The notes beneath the pieces are model-generated. The model did no database searches. It was given only the letters and a program-made list of their open reading frames with translations, and was not told the origin of the DNA. From Paenibacillus graminis (lineage in GTDB: Bacteria; Bacillota; Bacilli; Paenibacillales; Paenibacillaceae), in contig NZ_CP009287.1 of the NCBI RefSeq assembly GCF_000758705.1, positions 4,960,001-5,024,000 of the forward strand: 64,000 bases of DNA. The letters are read 5' to 3'. Made by a program: the position numbers and the translations under genes. Shown here in pieces: positions 52,014-59,868 of the stretch (position 1 is the first letter of the stretch; each line of letters starts with the position of its first letter).

Positions 52014-52684
52014 TCGTGAGCCTCAAGCCGGTAGCCAAGCCCGCGCACGGTTTCGATCCGAAAATCAGGTGTAGCCGCGAACCGTTCACGCAGCCGTTTA
52101 ATATGCACATCTACCGTCCGGTCATCAACAGCATAATCGATCCCCCAGATCTGATCGATCAACTGCCCGCGCGTATAGACTTGTCCGGGTGTTGCAGCCA
52201 GCTTATACAGCAATTCGAACTCCTTCAGCGGCAGCGTAAGCGACTCCGTTCCTCTCATCACCTTATAGGTCTGCCGGTCAAGGATGACATTGCCGAATTG
52301 AATCTTCTGTTCGGAGCCAATCCGGTATCGTTTCAGTAATGCCCGGACACGCGCCGTCAATTCGAGCGGATCGAAAGGCTTCGTCAAATAATCATCCGTC
52401 CCAAGCTCGAAGCCTTTCACTTTCTCCCAGGTTTCGCCTCTCGCCGTCAGCATAAGCAGCGGAAGATCAGGATTAATCCGTCTGAGCTCCTTGCATAACG
52501 TCCATCCATCCATAACCGGCATCATGATATCCAGCACGACAAGATCGGCTTGCGTCGAGCTATATACGCTCAGCGCTTCCTTGCCGTCCGCAGCTTCGGC
52601 TGTCTGGAATCCGTCATTGCGGAGAAATAAACTTACGAGCTCGCGAATGTTCGCATCATCGTCAGCAACCAATATAGTAGGCAT
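52010..52684 (-). CDS. OmpR/PhoB-family response regulator
   Basis: A 224-residue protein. The receiver (1-115) has V-A-D-D-D-A-N-I-R-E, the acceptor Asp in V-V-L-D-I-M-M-P, and K-P-F-D-P-L-E-L. The winged-helix domain (about 130-222) shows L-P-L-K-E-F-E-L-L-Y-K-L, R-T-V-D-V-H-I-K-R-L-R and V-R-G-L-G-Y-R-L. It pairs with the kinase at 50643 and probably controls the hydrolase at 49464. The inducing signal is not readable. Confidence 0.95.
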   Translation of the reverse strand: MPTILVADDDANIRELVSLFLRNDGFQTAEAADGKEALSVYSSTQADLVVLDIMMPVMDGWTLCKELRRINPDLPLLMLTARGETWEKVKGFELGTDDYLTKPFDPLELTARVRALLKRYRIGSEQKIQFGNVILDRQTYKVMRGTESLTLPLKEFELLYKLAATPGQVYTRGQLIDQIWGIDYAVDDRTVDVHIKRLRERFAATPDFRIETVRGLGYRLEAHE

Positions 52685-52824
52685 TCGTTCCCTCTTTCCT
52701 TGTTGTCCATCCTAATCATTATACAAAAAAATAACCTGTAATGTTCCTTCACCTCTCCTCCTAATAATCCTCCCGCCAACACCAATTGCCGCACATACAG
52801 CGTCCAAACCAGCAGGAGAACAGC

Positions 52825-52875
52825 AAAAAGCCCTCAAAGCCGCTTGGTCAGCGGTCTTGAAGGCTCTTGCTTTTA
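52825..52875. terminator. long hairpin terminator after the uxaC gene
   Basis: AAAAGCCCTCAAAGCCGCT pairs with AGCGGTCTTGAAGGCTCTTG plus CTTTT, with A- and T-runs on both sides. It lies 35 bp after uxaC. The neighbouring 52685-52824 shows nothing else. Confidence 0.8.
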
Positions 52876-52909
52876 CTAATTCGTATAAATATAACCTCTT
52901 CATTTCAGC

Positions 52910-54325
52910 TCATCCCTCTGATAGAGGAAACCCAAAATACCGCTCGGCGTTATGATAGCAAATGTCCTGAACGATACTTCCCAGGAAAGCCAGATCCCCT
53001 GGCGCATCGCCGCTGGCGACCCAGCCGCCGATCAGATTGCACAGAATCCGCCGGAAATAATCATGCCGGGTATAGGACAGGAAGGACCGCGAATCGGTGA
53101 GCATCCCTACAAAACAGCTGAGCAGACCCAGATTCGACAAAGACGTTAATTGCTTGATCATCCCGTCCTTCTGGTCGTTGTACCACCAGCCGGAGCCGAA
53201 CTGGATTTTGCCCTTGATGCCGCCCCCCTGAAAAGAACCCGCCATCGCAGCCAGCACATCATTCTGCACCGCATTCAGATTATACAGGATCGTTCTCGGG
53301 AGCTCGCCGGTCCGCTCCAGTCCGTCAAGCAGCTTGTACAAGCTGTCGGCATAGCTGTTATCCCCGATGGTATCAAAGCCGGTATCCGGACCCAGCTCGC
53401 GGAACCTCCGTGAATTCGGATTGCGGATCGCTCCGATATGAAGCTGCATGGCCCAGCCGCAGGTAGCATATTTGCGGCCCATGGCCAGGAACAACGCGGT
53501 CTGGTACTGGTCGGATTCCAGACGGCTCAAGGTTCCCCCGCTCAGGCGTTTGCTGAAAATGTCTTCCAGCACAGAAGGCGCCGCCTCCGCATAGGGAAGA
53601 TGCGAGAACCCGTGGTCGGAGATTTTGCAGCCGTGCTTGTCAAAATATTCAATCCGCTCCAGCAGGGCGCGTTCCATAAGTGCATAGGAAGTTATCGCAT
53701 AGCCGGCAGCCTGCTCCAGACTGCGGACATAATCCGGAAAAGCTTCTGCATCAATCTGCAGCGCCTTATCCGGTCTGAACGTCGGAGTAACCCCGGTTTG
53801 GAACGCCGTTTGCCCGGCAATTTGGCCATGGTAGCGCAGATCATCGGCCGGATCATCCGTGGTGCAGATCCATTTCACATTGGATCGGGTAATCAGCCCT
53901 TGCGCTGTGAAGCCGTCCTGGGCAATCAGAGTATTGCAGTGGTCATAAATCCGCCGCCAATTCTGGGGGCCAAGCTGCTCCTCCACGCCAAAATAGGCTT
54001 TCAGCTCCAGCGCGGACCAATGATACAGCGGGTTGCCAACCGTATAGGGCAGCACCTCGCTCCATTTGGCGAATTTTTCTTCATCCGAAGCATTGCCGGT
54101 GATATATTTCTCTTCGACCCCGAACGTTCGCAGCGCCCGCCATTTATAGTGGTCCCCGCCCAGCCACACCTCGGTGATGCTGCCAAAGCGTTTGTTCCCG
54201 GCGATCGCTTGCGGGTCAAGGTGGCAATGATAATCGATAATGGGCAAAGCTTCGGCATACTCATGGTAGAGCACCCGCGCTTCTTCCGACTGCAGCAGAA
54301 AATCCTCGTGAATAAAAGCCTTCAT
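52910..54325 (-). CDS. uxaC: glucuronate isomerase
   Basis: A 471-residue protein from ATG 54325 (GGGAG seven bases before). Signature segments are I-I-D-Y-H-C-H-L-D-P near residue 30, W-L-G-G-D-H-Y-K-W-R, V-K-W-I-C-T-T-D-D-P, W-A-M-Q-L-H-I-G-A-I-R, SYADSLYKLLDGLE and G-S-G-W-W-Y-N-D-Q-K. It interconverts D-glucuronate with D-fructuronate and D-galacturonate with D-tagaturonate. It is the last gene of the uxuA-uxuB-uxaC operon, 16 bp after uxuB. Confidence 0.97.
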   Translation of the reverse strand: MKAFIHEDFLLQSEEARVLYHEYAEALPIIDYHCHLDPQAIAGNKRFGSITEVWLGGDHYKWRALRTFGVEEKYITGNASDEEKFAKWSEVLPYTVGNPLYHWSALELKAYFGVEEQLGPQNWRRIYDHCNTLIAQDGFTAQGLITRSNVKWICTTDDPADDLRYHGQIAGQTAFQTGVTPTFRPDKALQIDAEAFPDYVRSLEQAAGYAITSYALMERALLERIEYFDKHGCKISDHGFSHLPYAEAAPSVLEDIFSKRLSGGTLSRLESDQYQTALFLAMGRKYATCGWAMQLHIGAIRNPNSRRFRELGPDTGFDTIGDNSYADSLYKLLDGLERTGELPRTILYNLNAVQNDVLAAMAGSFQGGGIKGKIQFGSGWWYNDQKDGMIKQLTSLSNLGLLSCFVGMLTDSRSFLSYTRHDYFRRILCNLIGGWVASGDAPGDLAFLGSIVQDICYHNAERYFGFPLSEG

Positions 54326-54341
54326 CACTATACTCCCTTCC

Positions 54342-55952
54342 CTACTTCAGATACTTCTCCAAGGTTCTCCGCACAGCTCCCGGTCCTGCCAGCATTTCCA
54401 GGAACATGCTCTCAATCTTGCTTCCGAGGCCAATCTCATACAGCGGAACCCCAAAGAGCTGTTCATCTTCAAGAATCGGGCGCACACTGGCGTTCCGGTC
54501 GCCGAGGGCAACCCCTTGCAGATGTCCCTGCAGCGTTTCCAGCAGCGGGTCAGGACTCAGCGTGAAGGATTCTCCTTCATCGTTCACGCCAAGCAGATAG
54601 CGGCACCAGACCGCAATGGCCAGCGGGATCGCTGTCAGCTGCGCCGGATCAAGCTCCTCCCGGCGGATATATGATTTAATGGTTTCTCCGAACCGGATGC
54701 CCACCTTCTGTGAGGTGTCGGTGGCGATCCGCTGCGGCGTATCCGGGATGAACGGATTGGCGAAGCGCTCCGTCAGCACTTCATCCAGGAACTGCTTTGG
54801 ACTGAGAATGCCGGGGTCCACGACAACAGGCAGACCTTCCTTATACCCGATAATCTCCACGAATCTCCGCAGGGTATCGTCCCTCATCTCATCCGCAATC
54901 AGGGTATAGCCAAGCAGGCAGCCTGATACGGCAAGCGCCGTATGCAGCGGGTTGAGACAGGTCGTCACCTTCATGGTCTCCACATTGTTGACCGTATCCC
55001 GGTCCGTGAAGATAATCCCCGCTTCCTCAAGCAAAGGACGGCCGTTCGTGAATTTGTCTTCGATCACCAGGTATTCGCTGATCTCTGCGTTTACGAAGGG
55101 GGCGGTATAGGTGTTTTTGGAGGTAATGATTACATCCATATCGCCAATCCCCTGCTCCAGCAGCGCGGCTTGGACGGTCTCTGAAGGGCGCGGTGTGATC
55201 TTGTCGATCATCGACAGCGGGAAGGCTATCAGCTGTTCATTCTCCAGGTAGGCTACGAAACCTTCTTCAACCAGTCCTTTAGCCACCCACTCTTTGGCAA
55301 TTGTCACGACGCCGTTCTTTAGCTTGTCGCCGTTATGGGAGCAGTTGTCCATGCTGACGAAGGTCATCGGGAAGGCGCCTTTTAAATACCGCTTGTATGC
55401 AAGAGAAGCCACAATACTCATGGCGTGAACCGGCTGCTCCGGTCCGCCTTCGATATCCTTTTCCACGATGCCAAGATATTTCCCGTTAGGACCTGTCAGC
55501 GAGTAGCCCTTCTCCGTGATGGTGAAGCTGGCCATTTGCAGGCTGGGGTTCTCAAACACTTCTGTCAGGCGGCGGTAATCTGCTTCACGGCTCTTGTCTG
55601 CAGTAATTCCCTCGACAATGCTGTTTACGATCCTTTTCTGAAAATCGCCGCGTGCATTCATCAGTACCAGCAGGGTCAGATTGTCATACGGCTTGTAGAC
55701 CTTGTCGATCATCTCGAAATCAAAGGTTTCCGCCGCAATGATTCCTGTATCCGCCTTGCCGCTGTCCAGCAGCTTCTGATGGGCATTGGCTACAAATCCC
55801 CGGAAAATATTGCCCGCGCCGAAATGAATCCATTCCGGCTTCTGCTGTGTATTCTTCGCCACCTGCTCATAATCGAACTGCGGCAGTTCTACTCCCGCAG
55901 CGGTCCAGGCCGCGTGATCCCGTTGGATACTGCTTCTGGTCAAGCGGAGCAT
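54342..55952 (-). CDS. uxuB: D-mannonate oxidoreductase (fructuronate reductase)
   Basis: A 536-residue protein of the long-chain mannitol dehydrogenase family. The N-terminal nucleotide domain has W-I-H-F-G-A-G-N-I-F-R-G-F. The catalytic core shows F-V-S-M-D-N-C-S-H-N-G-D-K and the lysine region of M-K-V-T-T-C-L-N-P-L-H-T-A-L. It reduces fructuronate to mannonate with NADH. Its ATG directly follows the uxuA stop (TAAATG), so translation is coupled. The context decides between UxuB (fructuronate) and UxaB (tagaturonate): with uxuA and no uxaA nearby, UxuB is favoured. Confidence 0.9.
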   Translation of the reverse strand: MLRLTRSSIQRDHAAWTAAGVELPQFDYEQVAKNTQQKPEWIHFGAGNIFRGFVANAHQKLLDSGKADTGIIAAETFDFEMIDKVYKPYDNLTLLVLMNARGDFQKRIVNSIVEGITADKSREADYRRLTEVFENPSLQMASFTITEKGYSLTGPNGKYLGIVEKDIEGGPEQPVHAMSIVASLAYKRYLKGAFPMTFVSMDNCSHNGDKLKNGVVTIAKEWVAKGLVEEGFVAYLENEQLIAFPLSMIDKITPRPSETVQAALLEQGIGDMDVIITSKNTYTAPFVNAEISEYLVIEDKFTNGRPLLEEAGIIFTDRDTVNNVETMKVTTCLNPLHTALAVSGCLLGYTLIADEMRDDTLRRFVEIIGYKEGLPVVVDPGILSPKQFLDEVLTERFANPFIPDTPQRIATDTSQKVGIRFGETIKSYIRREELDPAQLTAIPLAIAVWCRYLLGVNDEGESFTLSPDPLLETLQGHLQGVALGDRNASVRPILEDEQLFGVPLYEIGLGSKIESMFLEMLAGPGAVRRTLEKYLK

Positions 55953-57029
55953 TTATTTCGCCTCCTTGACATTGTCCAGGCTGTCCCAGACGCCAAGCAA
56001 ATACATGATGCCGAGCGCTCTGTCATAGAGTCCGTAGCCCGGACGGCAGTTTTTCTCTTCGCCCCAGAGATGGCGTCCATGGTCGGGCCGCACATAACCG
56101 GTATACCCGTTCTCATGATATGCCTTCACAACCTCTGCCACATCGACACTTCCGTCACGCCCGCGGTGCGAAACCTCAATGAAATCCCCGTTCTCAAACA
56201 CCTTCACATTGCGGATATGGGCAAAATGAATACGGTCATGGAACTCGCGGATCATCGCCGGCAGATCGTTCTCCGGATTGGAACCCAGCGATCCCGTGCA
56301 GAAGGTCAGGCCATTGTACGGGCTGTCTACGGCATCAAGCATACGGCGGATCGTATCGCGGCTGCGGATAATACGCGGCAGTCCAAAGATCGGCCAGGCC
56401 GGATCATCAGGATGAATGGCCATCTTGATATCCGCTTCCTCGCAGACCGGAATGATGCGCTCCAGGAAATATTTGAGGTTCTCGAACAGCTTATCTTCAG
56501 TCACACCGACATAGGCTGCGAACAGCTCATCCAGCTTCGCGAGGCGCTCCGGCTCCCAGCCCGGCATAGTGAACTGTCCCGCTCCCTTCAATATCCGGTC
56601 CACCATTTCACGCGGATTATCGGTAATGGCAGCCTTTTCATAAAAGAGAGCATTCGAACCGTCCGGCAGTTCCTTGTACAGTTCCGTACGCGTCCAGTCG
56701 AACACCGGCATGAAATTGTAGCAGATCACCTTCACGCCAACCTTCGCCAGTTTGCGGATGGTGTCGATATAAATATCGATATATTTATCACGGGTCGGCA
56801 AGCCGATTTTGATATCATCATGAACGTTGACGCTCTCCACCACAGCTGTGCTGAAGCCCTTGCTGGTGATCTGATCCGCCACTTCCTGGATCCGTTCCAT
56901 TTCCCACACTTCACCGGCTACCTTCTCATGCAAAGACCAGACAATACCCATAACCCCCGGAATCTGCCGGATATGGTCAAGCGTAATATTGTCATTGCCT
57001 TCACCGTACCATCTCCACGTCATGTTCAT
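55953..57029 (-). CDS. uxuA: mannonate dehydratase
   Basis: A 358-residue TIM-barrel protein; GGAGGG precedes ATG 57029. Family hallmarks are M-T-W-R-W-Y-G at the start, Y-N-F-M-P-V-F-D-W-T-R-T-E-L, I-H-P-D-D-P, L-T-F-C-T-G-S-L-G, F-A-H-I-R-N-V and R-P-D-H-G-R-H-L-W-G-E. It converts D-mannonate to 2-keto-3-deoxygluconate, the end of the hexuronate branch encoded here (KDG kinase and aldolase are not in the window). It is first in the operon behind the operator-controlled promoter at 57066-57118. Confidence 0.97.
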   Translation of the reverse strand: MNMTWRWYGEGNDNITLDHIRQIPGVMGIVWSLHEKVAGEVWEMERIQEVADQITSKGFSTAVVESVNVHDDIKIGLPTRDKYIDIYIDTIRKLAKVGVKVICYNFMPVFDWTRTELYKELPDGSNALFYEKAAITDNPREMVDRILKGAGQFTMPGWEPERLAKLDELFAAYVGVTEDKLFENLKYFLERIIPVCEEADIKMAIHPDDPAWPIFGLPRIIRSRDTIRRMLDAVDSPYNGLTFCTGSLGSNPENDLPAMIREFHDRIHFAHIRNVKVFENGDFIEVSHRGRDGSVDVAEVVKAYHENGYTGYVRPDHGRHLWGEEKNCRPGYGLYDRALGIMYLLGVWDSLDNVKEAK

Positions 57030-57065
57030 CGATAAACCCTCCTATGATTGTCATCTTCGTCAACC

Positions 57066-57118
57066 AATCTTGTATACAAGATTTTCTTGATCATAGAATA
57101 AGAATACCCGGTTGTCAA
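57066..57118 (-). promoter_or_regulatory. uxuA promoter with perfect 18-bp palindromic operator
   Basis: Minus-strand TTGACA (57113-57118), a 17-nt spacer and TATGAT (57090-57095) are followed by AATCTTGTATACAAGATT (57066-57083), a perfect 18-bp palindrome at the start point. The TGTATACA core fits FCD-type GntR regulators. A related ATGTATACTAG lies at 57203-57213 in front of the GntR gene. Confidence 0.88.
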
Positions 57119-57250
57119 TACAATAAAATAAAGAGTTTAATTAGCATTACTGCTAGCTTACTCCCATTATTTCAATAAATATTTTTATTACCGCTAAACA
57201 TCATGTATACTAGTCATATCCGTTAATACATATGGAAAGCAGGAAGCAAA

Positions 57251-57901
57251 ATGTCAATCAAAGCTGAAATTATGAACACCTTGAAGCACGAAATCCTTAC
57301 CTTGGCCTTGAAGCCCGGCACCATTCTGAGCGAAACTGCCTTGTCTGAACGCTTTCAGATTTCGCGGACACCGCTGCGTGATGTGCTGAAACAGCTGGCT
57401 CTGGAATCCTATACCGATATCTATCCGAAAAAAGGGAACATCGTATCCTATATTGATCTTGAATCCGTTGAACAAATCACATATCTGCGCAGCACACTGG
57501 AAAAAGAGATCCTTAAAGATCTCTCTTCACAGCTTTTGCTGACTGGCGTGCACGAGCTTAAGGACATTCTGGAGAGGCAAAAGGAAGCCATCGGGCAGAA
57601 TGACATCGATTCCTTCCTCAATCTGGATGATGCGTTTCACCGGGCCTTGTACCGGCTTGCCGGGCGGGAATTTCTGTGGAATTTGATTCAGCAGTCCAAT
57701 GTGCACTACCTCCGGTACCGCAGGCTGCATATGCTAAAGACCGAAAAACTGGAGGGAATCTGGAAAGAGCATCAAGCCCTGCTGGAGCTGATGGTGCATA
57801 AGGAAACCGGAAAGATCGGCCCGCTGATCCACCACCATCTCCGGGAAGATATTCATTCCCTGGACTTTCAGGAGAATTTCTCGGAGTATCTGAAGAAATA
57901 G
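57251..57901 (+). CDS. GntR-family (FadR/FCD) regulator of the uxu operon
   Basis: A 216-residue protein with AGGAAG before ATG 57251. The winged helix (1-70) has L-K-P-G-T-I-L-S-E-T-A-L-S-E-R-F and SRTPLRDVLKQLALES. The FCD ligand domain (about 80-205) has the metal-site pattern D-D-A-F-H-R-A-L-Y, E-H-Q-A-L-L-E and H-H-H-L-R. UxuR/ExuR-type proteins of this class respond to fructuronate or related uronates. It is divergent from uxuA, with the 18-bp operator between them. A terminator follows at 57954. Confidence 0.9.
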   Translation: MSIKAEIMNTLKHEILTLALKPGTILSETALSERFQISRTPLRDVLKQLALESYTDIYPKKGNIVSYIDLESVEQITYLRSTLEKEILKDLSSQLLLTGVHELKDILERQKEAIGQNDIDSFLNLDDAFHRALYRLAGREFLWNLIQQSNVHYLRYRRLHMLKTEKLEGIWKEHQALLELMVHKETGKIGPLIHHHLREDIHSLDFQENFSEYLKK

Positions 57902-57953
57902 GCATTTGCTTGTTAAAATAATACACTTCAATAATGCACTGCCATGCGCATAG

Positions 57954-57986
57954 AAAAAAGCTTCCTCCTTGAGAAAGCTTTTTTAT
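57954..57986 (+). terminator. rho-independent terminator of the GntR gene
   Basis: AAAAAAGCTT pairs with AAGCTTTTTT around an 11-nt loop, ending in a T-run. Confidence 0.75.
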
Positions 57987-58189
57987 GTAGAAAATCAACC
58001 GCCGCAAAGCGCATAAAATATTGCGTGACAAAACGCATTGTAATATATTGCAAAAATATGGTAAATTTAGTATGGATAAAATTTCACATTTGTAACCAAT
58101 AAACTACTAATAAGCTCTAACAAATCTCTCGGAATAACAGTAAAGTATATACTGATAAGGTAATTATACCCTTAACGCACGAACATAGG

Positions 58190-58200
58190 TTTGGTATAAT
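58190..58200 (+). promoter_or_regulatory. extended -10 promoter of the 102-aa gene
   Basis: TTGGTATAAT contains the TGn extended -10 and TATAAT (58195-58200), 52 bp before ATG 58253. The 57987-58189 stretch is strongly AT-rich and shows no gene. Confidence 0.6.
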
Positions 58201-58252
58201 ATACAAATCAATATTTTACAGTTAAATACTTATACTAGGGGGATCTGAACTT

Positions 58253-58561
58253 ATGATAATCTATGAAGACAAGCTGTCTACCCGCACTTTCCCTTTACTG
58301 CAGCAGCTGCTTCCTATTCATGTACAGCGGCATATCGTAGAAGTCCTTGATACTAATTCAACATCTCATTTTTACTGTAAAGTTGAGGATAACACACCCA
58401 ATGTAAATGTTTTTCTGATTGAACATAACCCCAAGGAGTCCTATACAACATGCCATTGCTATGCCTATGACCGGATCGGAGAAGATTATCTGTACAACAA
58501 TATGGCTGTAGAACATGTACAAGCTATAGCTAAGTTTATTTCTCAGCTTACTCTCCTTTAG
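58253..58561 (+). CDS. hypothetical 102-aa protein
   Basis: I do not recognise a family. It has a convincing GGGGGATC ribosome binding site and an extended -10 promoter, so it is likely expressed. No signal peptide or membrane helix is visible. The protein is soluble with a Cys-His pair (T-T-C-H-C-Y-A-Y), an aromatic-rich middle and a helical C-terminus. Its composition is AT-rich compared with the flanking metabolic genes. Its 3' end overlaps the 3' end of the convergent 58-aa gene by 14 bp. Confidence 0.65.
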   Translation: MIIYEDKLSTRTFPLLQQLLPIHVQRHIVEVLDTNSTSHFYCKVEDNTPNVNVFLIEHNPKESYTTCHCYAYDRIGEDYLYNNMAVEHVQAIAKFISQLTLL

Positions 58562-58724
58562 TAGAAGGCTCTATTTCTTTCTTGATGCGTTCGTATTCTT
58601 CTTCAATAGTTTTGGAGAGAAGCTCAGTTGCCGTCATATTCAGCTTTTTTGCGGCCTCAGCCAATTCTTTTTTTATGTAGGCTGGCACATCATAATGAAA
58701 CTTCACTTTGTTCCCGTACGCCAA
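58548..58724 (-). CDS. 58-aa ribbon-helix-helix-like protein
   Basis: A short gene with TTG start at 58724, eight bases after a perfect AGGAGG. The sequence runs LAYGNKVKFHYDVPAYIKKE, then LAEAAKKLNMTATELLSKTI and a charged helical tail. This is a beta strand plus two helices as in CopG/Arc-type DNA-binding proteins (K-V-K-F-x-Y-D-V-P, then two helices split by M-T-A-T-E-L-L). It resembles the C-terminal 45 residues of its upstream neighbour (58737-59102), suggesting duplication. It starts 13 bp after that gene, so they form an operon. Antitoxin or small regulator is possible; no toxin gene is recognisable beside it. Confidence 0.65.
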   Translation of the reverse strand: MAYGNKVKFHYDVPAYIKKELAEAAKKLNMTATELLSKTIEEEYERIKKEIEPSTKGE

Positions 58725-58736
58725 TGTAAATTCCTC

Positions 58737-59102
58737 CTATCCTATAACTTCTTGATATTTTTTTTCAATAATCCGGATCAGCAGCTGTGTGGCCGACATA
58801 TCTTGTAAGGCTGCCGCTTCGATCAACTTCTCCTTAATCTCAGGTTGAAATTCATAAGGTAATTTCAGTTTAGGTTCAACCATCCGGCCATCTAGTGTTT
58901 TTTCAGCATCTATGGCAAGCTCCAGTAATGTTTGAAACGAAGATTCACTAGAAGCCTCTCTGCCATACTTTGGCAATACACGCACCAGATATTGCTTTAG
59001 GGCTTTTTGATTTTCATCCGTTATTTCAATACCCAAACTTTCCCCCGCAAGCTTAAGCTCGCAATCTACATTGTAGCCGAACAAGTTAATCGAGTATTTC
59101 AT
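58737..59102 (-). CDS. 121-aa protein with C-terminal ribbon-helix-helix-like region
   Basis: Starts at ATG 59102 after AGGAGG (the longer frame to 59159 is not used). The N-terminal half (MKYSINLFGYNVDCELKLAG) is not recognised. The C-terminal part (L-K-L-P-Y-E-F-Q-P-E-I-K-E-K-L-I-E-A-A, then M-S-A-T-Q-L-L-I-R-I-I-E) aligns with the 58-aa protein encoded just downstream. Both may bind DNA through this region. Two GTTACGT motifs, at 59146-59152 and 59260-59266, flank the divergent promoter shared with yvrJ. Confidence 0.65.
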   Translation of the reverse strand: MKYSINLFGYNVDCELKLAGESLGIEITDENQKALKQYLVRVLPKYGREASSESSFQTLLELAIDAEKTLDGRMVEPKLKLPYEFQPEIKEKLIEAAALQDMSATQLLIRIIEKKYQEVIG

Positions 59103-59313
59103 ATTCAGCCTCCTTTTGTTATCTTTTGCTATTATATAGTGATTCGTTACGTCGCACAATATTTATTCCATGGTTTATGCTGTTATTCCGCCTCTTTTCA
59201 ACCTTCTATATATTATTTCCAACAGAACGGTGAAAAATATATTTTATATATAGCGTTATGTTACGTTATATAATATAATATAGCTATAAAAGAATTGAAA
59301 GGAGGGTTTTTTT

Positions 59314-59541
59314 ATGGATTTGCCATCCCTTGTACAGTTAGTTGGTAACGTTGGTTTTCCCATTGCCTTGTCACTTATTCTTCTTCAAACAATCTTGGTT
59401 AAATTCAACAGGCAAATAGAAGGGCTAGAGAAGCGATTATCTCAGCTTGACAAAACAATTAATATGTTAGTCAAGACATCTCATCAGCCTGCCTTACGTG
59501 CTACACCACAAGAACAAAAAAAAGAGGGGGGCAAGCACTGA
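59314..59541 (+). CDS. yvrJ: YvrJ-family small membrane protein
   Basis: A 75-residue protein with a very strong AAAGGAGGG before ATG 59314. The pattern V-G-N-V-G-F-P-I-A-L-S-L-I-L-L near the start, one membrane helix, then a coiled-coil segment (QIEGLEKRLSQLDKTINMLV) is the YvrJ/BhlA-like family. BhlA relatives are holin-like proteins, and YvrJ in B. subtilis sits in the sigI-like yvr region. Function is unproven. It is divergent from the ribbon-helix-helix pair. Confidence 0.78.
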   Translation: MDLPSLVQLVGNVGFPIALSLILLQTILVKFNRQIEGLEKRLSQLDKTINMLVKTSHQPALRATPQEQKKEGGKH

Positions 59542-59583
59542 CTATATCTAGTAAATATTATTTTATTGAACGGAGGGGCATTT

Positions 59584-59772
59584 ATGATTTGTCGTGATCG
59601 ATTATTGAAAAGCATACAGGCAGCCCACCTTGCTGATGTGGCCACCTATTTGAATATAGAGGAAGGTTATCCGCTGCTCAGCATCCGAAGCACGGTGTCC
59701 AGTCCGGACGGACAAAAAATCCACCGCTCCAAGCAGCTCATACTAGGAGATAAGTTCGAGTTGATTGTGTAA
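59584..59772 (+). CDS. free-standing half UTRA domain protein
   Basis: A 62-residue protein from ATG 59584, preceded by GGAGGGG. The sequence corresponds to the last 60 residues of a UTRA effector domain (A-T-Y-L-N-I-E-E-G-Y-P-L-L-S-I, then S-K-Q-L-I-L-G-D-K-F-E-L). Compare G-K-Q-Y-I-I-G-D-R-Y-Q-F of the GntR protein at 46014. No DNA-binding domain exists upstream. Either it is the truncated end of a lost GntR gene that has gained a start, or a real small ligand-binding or dimerising peptide. The good ribosome binding site and terminator favour expression. Confidence 0.6.
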   Translation: MICRDRLLKSIQAAHLADVATYLNIEEGYPLLSIRSTVSSPDGQKIHRSKQLILGDKFELIV

Positions 59773-59785
59773 TCCCGCATCACAA

Positions 59786-59838
59786 AGAAGGGCCGCCTCC
59801 ACCGCAAACCCTGCGATGCAGACAGCCCTTCATTTTTT
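59786..59838 (+). terminator. rho-independent terminator of the small-gene island
   Basis: AAGGGC-GCCT pairs with AG-GCCCTT and is followed by ATTTTTTTC. Confidence 0.85.
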
Positions 59839-59868
59839 TCGGTATGGACCTATGTAAGTTAACCCCGC

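Noticed and set aside
53438..57035. Long plus-strand frames (375 and 536 codons) opposite uxaC and uxuB-uxuA
   Set aside because: Antisense shadows of well-recognised enzymes; no start signals.
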